In this document: one piece after another, positions 1 to 9,956 of the stretch
Numbering within the stretch: the stretch's first letter is position 1
Layout of the letters: every line of letters begins with the position of its first letter
Source of the DNA: Rhynchopus euleeides
Taxonomy: Eukaryota; Euglenozoa; Diplonemea; Diplonemida; Diplonemidae
Length of the DNA stretch: 64,000 bases
Assembly: GCA_963210315.1 (NCBI GenBank)
Contig: OY723242.1
Span: 310,001-374,000, forward strand
Direction of reading: 5' to 3'
Translations under genes and position numbers: made by a program
Notes under the pieces: generated by a model
Seen by the model: the letters and a program-made list of their open reading frames with translations, nothing else
The model's database searches: none
What the model was told of the DNA's origin: nothing

Positions 1-733
1 AAACCCGCGCACTCGTCACACACATCTCTACCGCGCCCCTGCGCTGTGCTCCTCCGTCTCGTTCGCACCCCCTTTACCCTTCATTCCCGTGCAGCTTCTC
101 GCCTCGAGATGCAGCAGACACCCGTGAGCAGAGAAGGGAGTGTAGCAGTCCCTCGGTTCGCCCCCGGGTAGCAAAGTAAGCCCGTGCAGCCCTGTCGCCA
201 GCTTTCCGGCGTAGTCGCCGCCGGTGTCCGCTGAGGTTCCACAGGAACGGCCGGCAGACAACTTCGTGACAGGCAGCCGCCCTCGTTCCTGTGCCAGAAG
301 TCAACAAACGCGTCGGTGATCCGCTCCCGCTCCGCGGCAGCCCTTTCGGTGACCTCGAAGGTGTGCACCAGTTCCGACTGCGCCTCGCGTTGCAGCTGCC
401 CGCCCAACTCTTTCCCCTCCCGTCGCCCAGTCAGTGGTCGATCGCCTCCCTCTCGCGTGCCGCCAGCTTTGGACCACACCCCGCTCGGCCCGCCTCGGCA
501 GTTGTTGTCCCCAGTACGCGCGCCTCCCGGGTCGGGTTCGCGCCCACCCCCGCACGGGCGGCTCTCCGTGAGGGAGAGGTCCACCCTTTACCAGCCCCCT
601 TGCGCATCGTTTTTTGAGCGCACGGGAACGCGCAGCACCCCCTGGCCATCGGCCAGTCGTCACCCCCCCGGCGCCCCACCGCCCCCCGCGTCCAGCGCAG
701 GACAGCACATCCCCTGCTGAAACTTTTGCGCGG

Positions 734-801
734 GGGGCCGCGCGAAGCGCGGCCCCGCGACCCCACCCCCACCCCGCGCGAAGCGCGGGGTGGGGGTGGG
801 G
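734..801. repeat. Two GC hairpins with GAAG-type loops
   Basis: GGGGCCGCGC-GAA-GCGCGGCCCC (734-756) is followed by a long CCCACCCC...GGGGTGGG hairpin with the loop CGCGAAGCG (761-801). Copy 2 (about 3955-4045) has an extended version. Similar hairpins occur at 12290-12330, 14861-14883, 18025-18049 and 34244-34268. Function unknown. Confidence 0.75.
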
Positions 802-1019
802 GTTTAACCTTATCTTCCTTGGGGGTGCAGGACCTCCCCCAGGATTGACGAGTTGGGGGTATAGCTTGGCGGACGATGACGTGGTATCGACAGCGGCTTG
901 CCCCCCCCGCCCTGAAATAGGCGCGTGAACTCTTACGTCACTTCGCACAGTGTGCATCATGTTCAAATGACACGCAGGAGCCAGTAGGCTGCCTTTCAAA
1001 CGGGGTGCCTGTCCCTGCT

Positions 1020-1078
1020 GGACAGGGGGGTCTGGGGGGCGGAGCCCCCCAGCCGCCGGAGGCCATGGGAGTGAACAT
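1020..1078 (+). repeat. Dispersed GGGGGGCGGAGCCCCCC hairpin element
   Basis: It has a core hairpin GGGGGGCGGAGCCCCCC, then AGCCGCCGGAGGCCA and a GTGAACAT-type tail. It belongs to a family present in both orientations at 1253, 4260, 4494, 17811 (minus), 27418, 34324, 36668 and 36829. A degenerate, shorter copy with GGGGGGTCGAGCCCCCC lies at 1253-1290. Confidence 0.8.
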
Positions 1079-2160
1079 TTATTCCTGGTGGGCGCGGTTA
1101 CTCACGGCATGGTCCCTCGGTGCCAGGCTGCGATGCCAGCACGCTAACCCAAATTGCAAAACGGCGGGCGCAGATCGGTGTGAATTGGGCTGCATCCTGG
1201 GTAGCCCGGACCCTACCCGATGTGACGATAAATTGTCGCGCAAGGACATGCCACAGGGGGGTCGAGCCCCCCAGCCGCCGTAGTGAACCCCTTACCAAAT
1301 TCGGTGGGTCGTTGGGTCGATTGTTACGAAGAGCCCTGCCACCCACATGTGCAGGACACGCCCGCCCGACATGTGCATTGTACAGCACCACACCAACTTC
1401 CCGTACGGATTTGTCTGCAAGCCATCCCCGACCCAAATGCCTCCTGTCTCACCGAGTCTGGAAATGCTGCCGCACACACTGCCACACCTGAACCCTGCAG
1501 GGGCTGCCTGCCGTTGGGTGGCTCGACGATCCGGCACAGGTCCTCCTGCAGCCACCTGATGCGCTCTTGCTTCGCAGAACTCGCCATCGTCACGCTTCTC
1601 CCTGACGCAGGCCTCCGCGAGCTGCTTCACCAGCTCCGCCTCCTCCGCGTCCCCCCGATGCAGCGACTGCGCGCGCTGGAGGGGGGCCCCGGATGGGAGG
1701 GCTAGGCGGTGCCGCATGGCTACACCTCGTGCAGGCTGCTGGATCGACGCAGCGGTCCCTGCAGCCGGATCGTCGCAAAACCCAGAGCTTGTGCGGCCAG
1801 GTGCAGGGCTGCGACCTGTCTCGACCTGCATCTCCGCCCAGGCCCGCCCAGTCCCGTAGCTCACGTGTTTCATCGCCTCGGGGATGAACCCCTCCGGAAC
1901 TGGGTTCGTCCCCAGCCGTACGGCCTTGTCATACAGCGCCCGTCTCCTGTATCGCTTTCATGAGCCGCTCGCGAGGGGGTGAAGGTGTAGCGCCCCTCGA
2001 CGGGGTGCTGGAGGATGGCCCTCAGGTCATCGGGCTCATCGCGGTGGTATTGACAACTTGAGGCCCCCTGTAGTTAAGCCCCCCCTTGCCAGACCCCCCA
2101 GGGGGGGCTTAAACACGGGGGATCCCAGGTAATAGCGTTTTCCTCGCTGCCTCCCGTGGG

Positions 2161-2502
2161 GTCTCGACAGCACTAGACATTTCGGCGCAGGTAGGTTGCC
2201 TCCACTACAGGCTCACCCTAGACGAAGAGGGTGTCGCCATGGGAACCAAAAACCTGATTAAGGGGTGTAGTGCTAACACGCCATGAACGCCTCGCCAACC
2301 TGGCCAATTTAGCCGGAGGGGTATCGGTCTACCTGGAACAATGAGACGCTCAAAATACCAAGGGAACCCGCACGTCTTCTTTGGAATTCCCCTCAACGGG
2401 GAACACGCATCTGACCTGGTGTCCCAAGGCCACGACGCCTCCCCCCACCTGGCACACCGGATCCCGCTGGACTGTGGGGACGCCACTAAAGTGATTGCGT
2501 AA
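2161..2502 (+). pseudogene. Possible coding remnant in the copy-1-specific insert
   Basis: This stretch exists only in copy 1 of the duplication. One plus frame reads as protein-like sequence (for example LHYRLTLDEEGVAMGTKNLI), then an in-frame TGA near 2287, then a 53-codon ORF starting at ATG 2341 and ending with TAA at 2502 (containing NPHVFFGIPLNGEHASDL). No family was recognised. It may be a fragment of a mobile element ORF. Its coding nature rests only on its look and on the shared frame either side of the stop. Confidence 0.25.
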
Positions 2503-2581
2503 CACTGTGTTCACCACCTCCGGTCTTCACGGTCAGGTGAAGATCAATTTTGCAGATCGCGACATGTCATGACCATGTCAT

Positions 2582-2733
2582 GGGGTTCTTCGGGTGTCCC
2601 CATTCAGAAAACACCCGAAAAATATGACAACTTTGCTAAACTGGACCCAACTCCCCACACTCTTTTTTTTGCCATTTTTTCCATTTTTGGGCTCACTTTT
2701 TCTCACTTTTCTCACTCCAGAGCGAAGGCCCCC
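2582..2733. mobile_element. MITE-like element, GCGAAGGCCCCC family
   Basis: The left end is GGGGTTCTTCGG and the right end AGCGAAGGCCCCC, giving imperfect terminal inverted repeats over 152 bp. The interior is T-rich with repeated CTCACTTTT. A nearly identical copy lies at 5438-5589. The internal AACTGGACCCAACTCCCC block recurs at 13431 and, diverged, near 53590. Confidence 0.6.
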
Positions 2734-3055
2734 AGTGGCTTTTCGGCGATCGCAGTGCTCCGTCCCTCCCGCTGCAACCAACTGAGGCTTCCGTCCCGTT
2801 GCCCGTCACCACCTCGAGGGAGGTATCCCGGGGTTTCGGCAGCGTCGTCCGGCCCGCCGTCGCCTCACGCCGCCGACCTCCGCCAGTTCCGCCACTCAGG
2901 AAGCACAGCTTTGACACCCGCGCCCTCGTCACACACAGCGGCGAAAGCCCCCACCGTCGGTGGCAGGCGTGCCAGGGGGTGCCTTCTGGCCCTCAGGGCA
3001 TGCTACCCCACAGCCCCATCCCCCACCCCCATTCTTATGTTCTTCTTTAGGGGAG

Positions 3056-3240
3056 ATGTCCTCGCAGTGGCTGTTTGGCCTGACGCGAGTCCCCGAGACC
3101 GGAAACGAGCAACAACGCCCCCAAGGCAAGGTGGGCAAGAGGTATCACGAGGCGCTCAGCCTCACCCGGGGCACGGCCCGCAAGGATCTAGCCAGCCGAC
3201 ACCAGGCAGCGAAACGGCCCCGGGCAACACGCAAAAAAAA
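3056..3240 (+). CDS. Possible truncated coding exon at a duplication junction
   Basis: This ATG-led stretch reads as a basic protein fragment (FGLTRVPETGNEQQRPQGKV, then KDLASRHQAAKRPRATRKKK) and is preceded by TTCTTATGTTCTTCTTTAG, which looks like a splice-acceptor tract. It ends in an A-run exactly where copy 2 of the duplication begins, so any original 3' end was cut off or replaced. Composition and the clean acceptor-like tract are the only support; no family was recognised. Confidence 0.25.
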
Positions 3241-3301
3241 ACACATCTCTACCGCGCCCCTGCGCTGTGCTCCTCCGTCTCGTTCGCACCCCCTTTACCC
3301 T

Positions 3302-5340
3302 TCATTCCCGTGCAGCTTCTCGCCTCGAGATGCAGCAGACACCCGTGAGCAGAGAAGGGAGTGTAGCAGTCCCTCGGTTCGCCCCCGGGTAGCAAAGTAA
3401 GCCCGTGCAGCCCTGTCGCCAGCTTTCCGGCGTAGTCGCCGCCGGTGTCCGCTGAGGTTCCACAGGAACGGCCGGCAGACAACTTCGTGACAGGCAGCCG
3501 CCCTCGTTCCTGTGCCAGAAGTCAACAAACGCGTCGGTGATCCGCTCCCGCTCCGCGGCAGCCCTTTTGGTGACCTCGAAGGTGTGCACCAGTTCCGACT
3601 GCGCCTCGCGTTGCAGCTGCCCGCCCAACTCCTTCCCCTCCCGTCGCCCAGTCAGTGGTCGATCGCCTCCCTCTCGCGTGCCGCCAGCTTTGGACCACAC
3701 CCCGCTCGGCCCGCCTCGGCAGTTGTTGTCCCCAGTACGCGCGCCTCCCGGGTCGGGTTCGCGCCCACCCCCGCACGGGCGGCTCTCCGTGAGGGAGAGG
3801 TCCACCCTTTACCAGCCCCCTTGCGCATCGTTTTTTGAGCGCACGGGAACGCGCAGCACCCCCTGGCCATCGGCCAGTCGTCACCCCCCCGGCGCCCCAC
3901 CGCCCCCCGCGTCCAGCGCAGGACAGCACATCCCCCTGCTGACACTTTTGCGCGGGGGGCCGGGCGAAGCGCGGCCCCGCGACCCCACCCCCACCCCGCG
4001 CGAAGCGCGGGGTGGGGGTTCGCGCGGGGTGGGGGTGGGGGTTTAACCTTATCTTCCTTGGGGGTGCAGGACCTCCCCCAGGATTGACGAGTTGGGGGTA
4101 TAGCTTGGCGGACGATGACGTGGTATCGACAGCGGCTTGCCCCCCCCGCCCTGAAATAGGCGCGTGAACTCTTACGCCACTTCGCACAGTGTGCATCATG
4201 TTCAAATGACACGCAGGAGCCAGTAGGCTGCCTTTCAAACGGGGTGCCTGTCCCTGCTGGACAGGGGGGGTCTGGGGGGCGGAGCCCCCCAGCCGCCGGA
4301 GGCCATGGGAGTGAACATTTATTCCTGGTGGGCGCGGTTACTCACGGCATGGTCCCTCGGTGCCAGGCTGCGATGCCAGCACGCTAACCCAAATTGCAAA
4401 ACGGCGGGCGCAGATCGGTGTGAATTGGGCTGCATCCTGGGTAGCCCGGACCCTACCCGATGTGACGATAAATTGTCGCGCAAGGACATGCCACAGGGGG
4501 GTCGAGCCCCCCAGCCGCCGTAGTGAACGTCTGTTCACAGGTTGACATGATTCGCGCCATGCCAAGCCCCTTACCAAATTCGGTGGGTCGTTGGGTCGAT
4601 TGTTACGAAGAGCCCTGCCACCCACATGTGCAGGACACGCCCGCCCGACATGTGCATTGTACAGCACCACACCAACTTCCCGTACGGATTTATCTGCAAG
4701 CCATCCCCGACCCAAATGCCTCCTGTCTCACCGAGTCTGGAAATGCTGCCGCACACACTGCCACACCTGAACCCTGCAGGGGCTGCCTGCCGTTGAGTGG
4801 CTCGTCGATCTGGCACAGGTCCTCCTGCAGCCACCTGATGCGCTCTTGCTTCGCAGAACTCGCCATCGTCACGCTTCTCCCTGACGCAGGCCTCCGCGAG
4901 CTGCTTCACCAGCTCCGCCTCCTCCGCGTCCCCCCGATGCAGCGACTGCGCGCGCTGGAGGGGGGCCCCGGATGGGAGGGCTAGGCGGTGCCGCATGGCT
5001 ACACCTCGTGCAGGCTGCTGGATCGACGCAGCGGTCCCTGCAGCCGGATCGTCGCAAAACCCAGAGCTTGTGCGGCCAGGTGCAGGGCTGCGACCTGTCT
5101 CGACCTGCATCTCCGCCCAGGCCCGCCCAGTCCCGTAGCTCACGTGTTTCATCGCCTCGGGGATGAACCCCTCCGGAACTGGGTTCGTCCTCAGCCGTAC
5201 GGCCTTGTCATACAGCGCCCGTCTCCTGTATCGCTTTCATGAGCCGCTCGCGAGGGGGTGAAGGTGTAGCGCCCCTCGACGGGGTGCTGGAGGATGGCCC
5301 TCAGGTCATCGGGCTCATCGCGGTGGTATTGACAACTTGA
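3302..5340 (-). pseudogene. Second copy of the decayed coiled-coil-like sequence
   Basis: It has the same broken minus-strand reading as 81-2060, with shared frameshifts. Small substitutions between the copies do not restore a frame, which argues against recent selection on either. Confidence 0.4.
4260..4540 (+). repeat. Pair of GGGGGGCGGAGCCCCCC hairpin elements
   Basis: Copies at 4260-4320 and 4494-4540 correspond to those at 1020 and 1253. The second extends further, into GTGAACGTCTGTTCAC, than its partner in copy 1; this restores the family's usual tail. Confidence 0.75.
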
Positions 5341-5437
5341 GGCCCCCTGTGGTTAAGCCCCCCCTTGCCAGACCCCCCAGGGGGGGCTTAAACACGGGGG
5401 ATCCCAGGTAATAGCGTTGATGTCATGACCATGTCAT

Positions 5438-5589
5438 GGGGTTCTTCGGGTGTCCCCATTCAGAAAACACCCGAAAAATATGACAACTTTGCTAAACTGG
5501 ACCCAACTCCCCACACTCTTTTTTTTGCCATTTTTTCCATTTTTGGGCTCACTTTTTCTCACTTTTCTCACTCCAGAGCGAAGGCCCCC
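5438..5589. mobile_element. MITE-like element, GCGAAGGCCCCC family
   Basis: Near-identical partner of 2582-2733, with ends GGGGTTCTTCGG and AGCGAAGGCCCCC. It forms the right boundary of duplication copy 2. Confidence 0.6.
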
Positions 5590-5828
5590 AACAGCACCAC
5601 AACAGAACCACCTCAACCCAAGGTAAAGGGAGGGGGGTGGGTGATGCGTCGTCTTCCTGCGGAATTCTCGACCTGACAGCGAAACGTACACCTGATCACT
5701 GAACTCGAATGTGTGAGTTTGCGCGCCGCTGACCTCGAGCGAAGCTGGCAACTTGGAGTCGGGGAAGCCAGTGCGTGTGCGTCAGAAACTGACATTTCGT
5801 AGGTCTGGGCACAGCCTCAGAGTGAGCG

Positions 5829-5895
5829 GCGTCTCTTGTTCTGATGCAGCTCAGGGAAGGCGGCAGCAACGACGTCGCCGTCGCGACGACCTGGA
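5829..5895 (-). pseudogene. 3'-end scrap of a DUF4116 gene
   Basis: The sequence around GCGTCTCTTGTT...CAGCTCAGGGAAGGCGGCAGCA matches the 3' ends of the DUF4116 genes at 6228-6290 and 63225-63290. Read on the minus strand it gives VVAAAFPELHQNKRR, like the C-terminus of the neighbouring gene. Homology stops after about 65 bp. The spot lies 370 bp downstream of the intact gene and suggests local duplication and loss. Confidence 0.6.
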
Positions 5896-6199
5896 GTTTT
5901 GGAGGGAGCGACGCCTGGAACTGTGCGTCAGAAGCTGACAAGTGGGGGGGTGAAATGCCTGATATCCGGATGGGTGACGTCACTGATACTGATTTGCATG
6001 AGTTGAATCCTTGTTGCTGTTGGAGGCCTATTTCTCTGTGCCGCTGTGCCAGGCAGGCGCGTCTGCGAATGCGAGAGGCCTGAAAGGTGCTTGGTGCAGG
6101 GAGGGCCAAGCAGGCAGGGGGCAGCACAGCTGCCATCATCAGCTCGAGAGTGAGTTTTGCGGGTGTTGCCGATAGCCTCAAGCGAAGCTGACGACGTAG

Positions 6200-8467
6200 T
6201 CAGGACTGCGTCAGAAGCTGACATTTCCGGCGTCTCTTGTTACGATGCGGCTCAGGGAAGGCGGCAGCAGTGACGTCACTGTCGCGACGCAGCGGGGCAG
6301 AAGCATGGATGAAGGCGTCTGGGTCGGCACGCACAGCCGCCAGCACCACCTCCTTGTCGCAGCACAGCGCTGTGGGGGCGTACTTCAGGGAACGTCCCTC
6401 CTGGCGCACAGCCGCCAGCACCACCTCACGCTTGTTCCACAGTGTGTGGTCGGCGAAGCGCAGCGCACTGCCGCAACTCGTCACGGCTGCGAGGACCACC
6501 TCCTCGTCACCACAGAACACAGGATCGACAAACTGCAGAGCACCGCCGTGTGCACGAGCCGCTTGAAGCACAACCGACCTGTCGCTTCGCAGTGAAGGGT
6601 CAGCGAACTGCAGCGCCCTCCCGTCCTGCAACACGGCCGCCAGTTGAAGCTCCTTGTCACGGCACAGTGAAGCACTGGCGTAGCGAAGAGCGCACCCGCA
6701 CTTGCGTACGGCTGCAAGCATGAAGTCTCTGTTGCTGAGGAAGGAAGGATGAGCGTCACAAAGAGCATACCCGTCAGTGTGTGTGGCTGCGAGCACCACC
6801 TCCTCATCTTTGCGGAATGTCTCGTCAGCATGTTGCAGTGCCCAATGTGAGGACTTCACAGCAGCAAGCACGACCTCACGATCCTTGCGCAGGTTGTCTG
6901 AAGCATACTTCAAAGCGTCACCATCCTTCCGCACGGCTGTTAGGACCACATCTCTGTTGCTGCGGATCGACTCGTCACATAAGCATAGGGCATGCGGGTC
7001 CTGTGCCACCGCAGCAAGCTGCACCTCTTTGTCGCTGGACACATTAGGTGGGTTAAAGAAGGTTCCCCGCCCGTTGCCCGTTGGCTCCAGGCCGGGAGTT
7101 GCCTCCTCCTTCCCTCCTCCTTTGTCGCTGGACACAGAGGGGTCGGCGGACTCCAAGGCACATCCCTGCAGCTTGACGCACTGCAGCACGAAGTCTCTGT
7201 TGTTGTGAACGGAGGTGTCTGCTTCTCTGAGCACCTCTGGCACACCTGCCAGCACCACCTCCTCGTTCTTCAGGTGTGAGGGTGCACAGCGCAGTGCAGA
7301 GAACCGACGCCGGACTGCAGCGGACTGACGACGCCCACAGCTGCGATCGCGATTATTCCTGTCGAGCACCACCTCCCTGTCGCCCTGCAGGGAAGGGTCG
7401 GCGTGTTCGAGTGCCTGGGGGTAGGTCTCGACTGCTGCAAGGATGAGGCCTCGGTCTTGGTGAAGCGGCACATCTGAGCACGGCTCCTCCGCCTTGGGGA
7501 CATCCTGCCACAGCACAGCCTCGCATTGGAACTCCGTGTCGTGCCGCAGTGCGGTAGATGCGTCGTTGAAGCTGTTCTCCCGTCGCACGGCGGAAAGCAA
7601 CAGGCTTCTGTCGGGAGGCTGTGCATGCGGATCAATTGAAACCCAGTGCATCCTTGCGGCACGGAGGACAAGCTCCTTGTCGTTGCGCAGTGCAGCACTT
7701 GCGTGCTGGAGACCACTACCTGCCGCCATGACCACCTGTCTGTCGTTGCGGAGGGACTCACAGGCGTACTCGAGTGCGTCACTGTCGCTTTGGACTGCCG
7801 CCATGACGACCTCCCTGTCGGCCTGCAGCGCTGCATCGACGTGCTTGAGTGCGTCACCCCTGCGCTGCACAAGAGTGAGGACGAAGGGTTTGTTGCTGAG
7901 CAGTGCAGGTGATGCATGCAGCAGGGACATTGGGTAACTCGAGAGTGCAAGCAGCACGAGGTCCTCGTCCGCACGGCGGTCTTCGAAAGCGTGTTGAAGT
8001 GCGTCACCGTGACTGCGGACCGCAGCGGTGACGATGCGCCTGTCACTGCGGAAAGACTCATCAAGGTGCTGCAACGCCTTGCCGTCACGTTGCACCACGG
8101 CAAGCGCCACATCACGCAGACGCAGTGCCCAGGCAGGTATGGTCTTCATGTCAACGTCAGACCGATACGATTTGTCACGCCGTTGCTGCTGCAACACCTT
8201 CACGAAGCGAGCACCCGTGAGGGCGACGTCGATGGAGCACCCGTGGGAGACAGGTGCGGCACCGGACAGAGGGGTGCTGTCGTCGAGCACCACCCCATCC
8301 ACCGAGAGCTCCACGTCCTCGGGAAGCGCGTCGGGAGGGGACCCGAGCACCACGTCGAGTGCGTTTGCCTTGAGATGAACCGGGGTGTCGCCCTCCCCGA
8401 TGTGCACCGCATGCTGCTCCCCACACAGCCTGTCCTTCAGGAACACCTCCATTCCTTCTCCTGACAT
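6200..8467 (-). CDS. DUF4116 repeat protein with N-terminal ubiquitin-like-size module
   Basis: The 755-residue protein starts at the ATG at 8467 (MSGEGMEVFL); a GTG-led extension upstream is ignored, and the internal ATG at 8452 is an alternative. Residues ~5-85 form a compact module also seen in the WD40 protein at 60170-61402 (LKA-N/D-ALD motif). From ~120 on there are about fifteen repeats of ~33-36 residues with the DUF4116 pattern (D-REVVLAAV-x-x-DG-x-AL-x-A-DxSLR-x-D). DUF4116 is a domain of unknown function often expanded in protists; the solenoid-like repeats suggest a binding surface, which is inference. The middle is irregular: one repeat is disrupted by a basic stretch (RNNRDRSCGRRQ), and a 31-residue Gly/Pro-rich insert sits between two VSSDK sequences. 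The C-terminus is basic (NKRRRKCQLL). Stop is TGA. Its paralogue at 63254 is very similar over the last ~245 residues. Confidence 0.85.
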   Translation of the reverse strand: MSGEGMEVFLKDRLCGEQHAVHIGEGDTPVHLKANALDVVLGSPPDALPEDVELSVDGVVLDDSTPLSGAAPVSHGCSIDVALTGARFVKVLQQQRRDKSYRSDVDMKTIPAWALRLRDVALAVVQRDGKALQHLDESFRSDRRIVTAAVRSHGDALQHAFEDRRADEDLVLLALSSYPMSLLHASPALLSNKPFVLTLVQRRGDALKHVDAALQADREVVMAAVQSDSDALEYACESLRNDRQVVMAAGSGLQHASAALRNDKELVLRAARMHWVSIDPHAQPPDRSLLLSAVRRENSFNDASTALRHDTEFQCEAVLWQDVPKAEEPCSDVPLHQDRGLILAAVETYPQALEHADPSLQGDREVVLDRNNRDRSCGRRQSAAVRRRFSALRCAPSHLKNEEVVLAGVPEVLREADTSVHNNRDFVLQCVKLQGCALESADPSVSSDKGGGKEEATPGLEPTGNGRGTFFNPPNVSSDKEVQLAAVAQDPHALCLCDESIRSNRDVVLTAVRKDGDALKYASDNLRKDREVVLAAVKSSHWALQHADETFRKDEEVVLAATHTDGYALCDAHPSFLSNRDFMLAAVRKCGCALRYASASLCRDKELQLAAVLQDGRALQFADPSLRSDRSVVLQAARAHGGALQFVDPVFCGDEEVVLAAVTSCGSALRFADHTLWNKREVVLAAVRQEGRSLKYAPTALCCDKEVVLAAVRADPDAFIHASAPLRRDSDVTAAAFPEPHRNKRRRKCQLLTQS
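7027..7135 (-). repeat. 93-bp in-frame insert bounded by 16-bp direct repeats
   Basis: CTTTGTCGCTGGACAC (plus strand) occurs at 7027-7042 and again at 7120-7135, exactly 93 bp apart, inside the DUF4116 gene. Removing one period restores a regular DUF4116 repeat. The insert is Gly/Pro/Asn-rich and unlike the flanking repeats. It could be a small insertion with a target duplication or a direct-repeat-bounded intron. Confidence 0.7.
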
Positions 8468-8549
8468 GTTTGCTCTTCCCTGTGTGTCTGGTGGTGTGGT
8501 GTGTGGCGAACTCACTGGAAGGTGCAACCGCAACAATCCCAAGTGTCAA

Positions 8550-9318
8550 GTGATGGTGTCATGATGGCACTCAACAGCAACAGTGCCCTGGGCACAACAC
8601 GACACGACGTGGCAGTCGGGTCCCGACCACCACGTCGTCAAATTGCACAACAGTCGGAGTGCATTCTGAGCCACGACTCGTTGGAATGCAGTCCCAAGAT
8701 GTGGCTCCTGTGTTGTGTGGCGGACTGAGGAGGATGGATGTGCTGGGCACCACTTCTTCATGGCCAACAGCACCGCAGTTCTTGGTCACCACCCTGACAC
8801 CGATCCCCCATTGCTTTGTCATGCGGCGATTCGACAAACGTCGCGTGTGGATATTCGCTCGGGATGCTTGCCGAAACTCCAACACCTCTCCCCTCCTGGC
8901 AGTGCATCCCTGCACGCCCCCACCCACACCATGCAGGGCAAGCTGAGGTTCGGTTGAGGGTCGCTGTCGGGTTGTACTGTCTGCCGCTTGTTTGGGAAAC
9001 TTCCAGCTGTTGCAAGGGTGGGGGGTGCGGAGGAGAATCGATATACAGGGCAGCCTTCGGAACGCCAGTGCACCACCACGGTGGTCCACCATAAAACAAA
9101 AGACACACACGCAGAGAGCTGGCTGTGCTAAAATCCAAGAAGACGGGCAGGGGACAAGAGGGAAGGCCGAGGGTGCCCACAGTCAAATGTTTGTTTATCA
9201 CATGTGTGTGGACTGCACTCGTTGTACTTTTTTTTTTTGCTGGGGGCTTTTTGGCTCGATTCTGCAGCAAAACTGTGCCTCTCTCACTCTCGCTCTGATT
9301 GGGAGCAAAAAGAAAACA
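8550..9318. other. Intergenic, no gene seen
   Basis: About 770 bp upstream of the DUF4116 gene. Short ORFs on both strands overlap one another and show no recognisable protein. The immediate upstream sequence, read on the gene strand, has pyrimidine/CA-rich tracts with several AG dinucleotides just before GGAAGAGCAAACATG. Confidence 0.5.
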
Positions 9319-9416
9319 GGGGGAGCCTTTCGCTGGTCGTTATTCTTCGTCAGTTTTCACCTCAGTCAACAGCAAATGCACCAAAAATGCACTAACGATC
9401 CGTAGCGAAGACCCCC
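9319..9416. mobile_element. MITE-like element, GCGAAGACCCCC family
   Basis: Ends GGGGGAGCCTTTCGCT and AGCGAAGACCCCC, 98 bp. The core GCAAATGCACCAAAAATGCA is the reverse complement of the core of the copies at 59490 and 61531, so it belongs to the same subfamily in opposite orientation. Confidence 0.7.
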
Positions 9417-9703
9417 AAGGGCTGCAGAGCAAGAAACCAGATACCGTCAGGTGTGAAAATACAGTGACCTGCCGACTTGGCCCTGAGCCTCGCTGCTTTC
9501 CCAAAAGCGCTGCTCTGTGTGCTCGGCTGCGATCCTCCTTTGAGTCCATATTGAGCCCAGCACCATGGGTGGTCCAGGGGGCTGCGCTATTCCTCTGTTG
9601 ACCCTCATCTGCTGACTGGCTCTGCCAATAATTTCAAACAATGTAACGGGGGGGCGGGGGGGGCTTACACTCACAAATGCAAAACAAAGCACACCCTCTC
9701 ACA

Positions 9704-9812
9704 GGGGGCCCTCGCTACCAGTCACTGCTCGTCACAGCTCGTCAGCCAGTGAGGGGAAGTGGGCCGTGGCTCACTTTTTCTCACTCAGTCACACTTGGTA
9801 GCGAAGGCCCCC
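9704..9812. mobile_element. MITE-like element, GCGAAGGCCCCC family
   Basis: Terminal inverted repeats GGGGGCCCTCGCTACCA and TGGTAGCGAAGGCCCCC, 109 bp, flanked by ACA on both sides (possible 3-bp target duplication). A lone matching end (TAGCGAAGACCCCCCC) lies at 9941-9956. Confidence 0.75.
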
Positions 9813-9956
9813 ACAGAAGGGAGAAACAAATGAGGTCTTCTTCGCCCTCCCGGGTTTGCGAACCTTTTCGGCGAAATTCAGCAAATTTTCACCTCTAACT
9901 AGGAGGAACTGCGCCGGAATGCACCGTTCTCGGCACCGTAGCGAAGACCCCCCCGG

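Larger units (their letters stand above)
81..2060 (-). pseudogene. Decayed coiled-coil-like coding sequence
   Basis: Several protein-like stretches follow one another on the minus strand but in different frames. They include one containing VPEGFIPEAMKHVSYGTG (near 1870-1910), a charged helix with AELVKQLAEACVREKR (near 1590-1660), an overlapping-frame piece with KQERIRWLQEDLCRI (near 1520-1580), and SELVHTFEVTERAAAERERI (near 330-390). Frame changes and inserted hairpin elements (about 730-960 and 1010-1290) separate them. The same lesions appear in the second copy at 3302-5340, so the decay came before the duplication. The family is not recognised; the charged helices suggest a coiled coil. 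Long single-frame ORFs crossing this stretch on both strands are treated as shadows. Confidence 0.4.
20..2733. repeat. Tandem segmental duplication, copy 1
   Basis: This segment is repeated almost base for base at 3241-5589 (offset 3221 at the left end). The copies differ by point changes, a small expansion of the GC hairpin region in copy 2, a ~39-bp insertion in copy 2 near 4528-4566, and about 420 bp (roughly 2140-2562) present only in copy 1. Homology stops at the end of a MITE-like element (AGCGAAGGCCCCC) at 2733. About 500 bp of unrelated sequence separates the copies. The window begins inside or at the edge of copy 1, so further copies may lie upstream. Confidence 0.9.
3241..5589. repeat. 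Tandem segmental duplication, copy 2
   Basis: Second copy of the 20-2733 segment, in the same orientation. It lacks the ~420 bp found at 2140-2562 of copy 1 and joins directly from GGTAATAGCGTT to the MITE-like element. It carries the same hairpins and dispersed elements (4260-4320 and 4494-4540) as copy 1. Confidence 0.9.

Noticed and set aside
301-999. 232- and 238-codon minus ORFs over the duplicated segment
   Set aside because: They run through GC hairpins and low-complexity sequence in a frame different from the protein-like patches; Arg/Gly/Ala composition is typical of GC-rich shadows.
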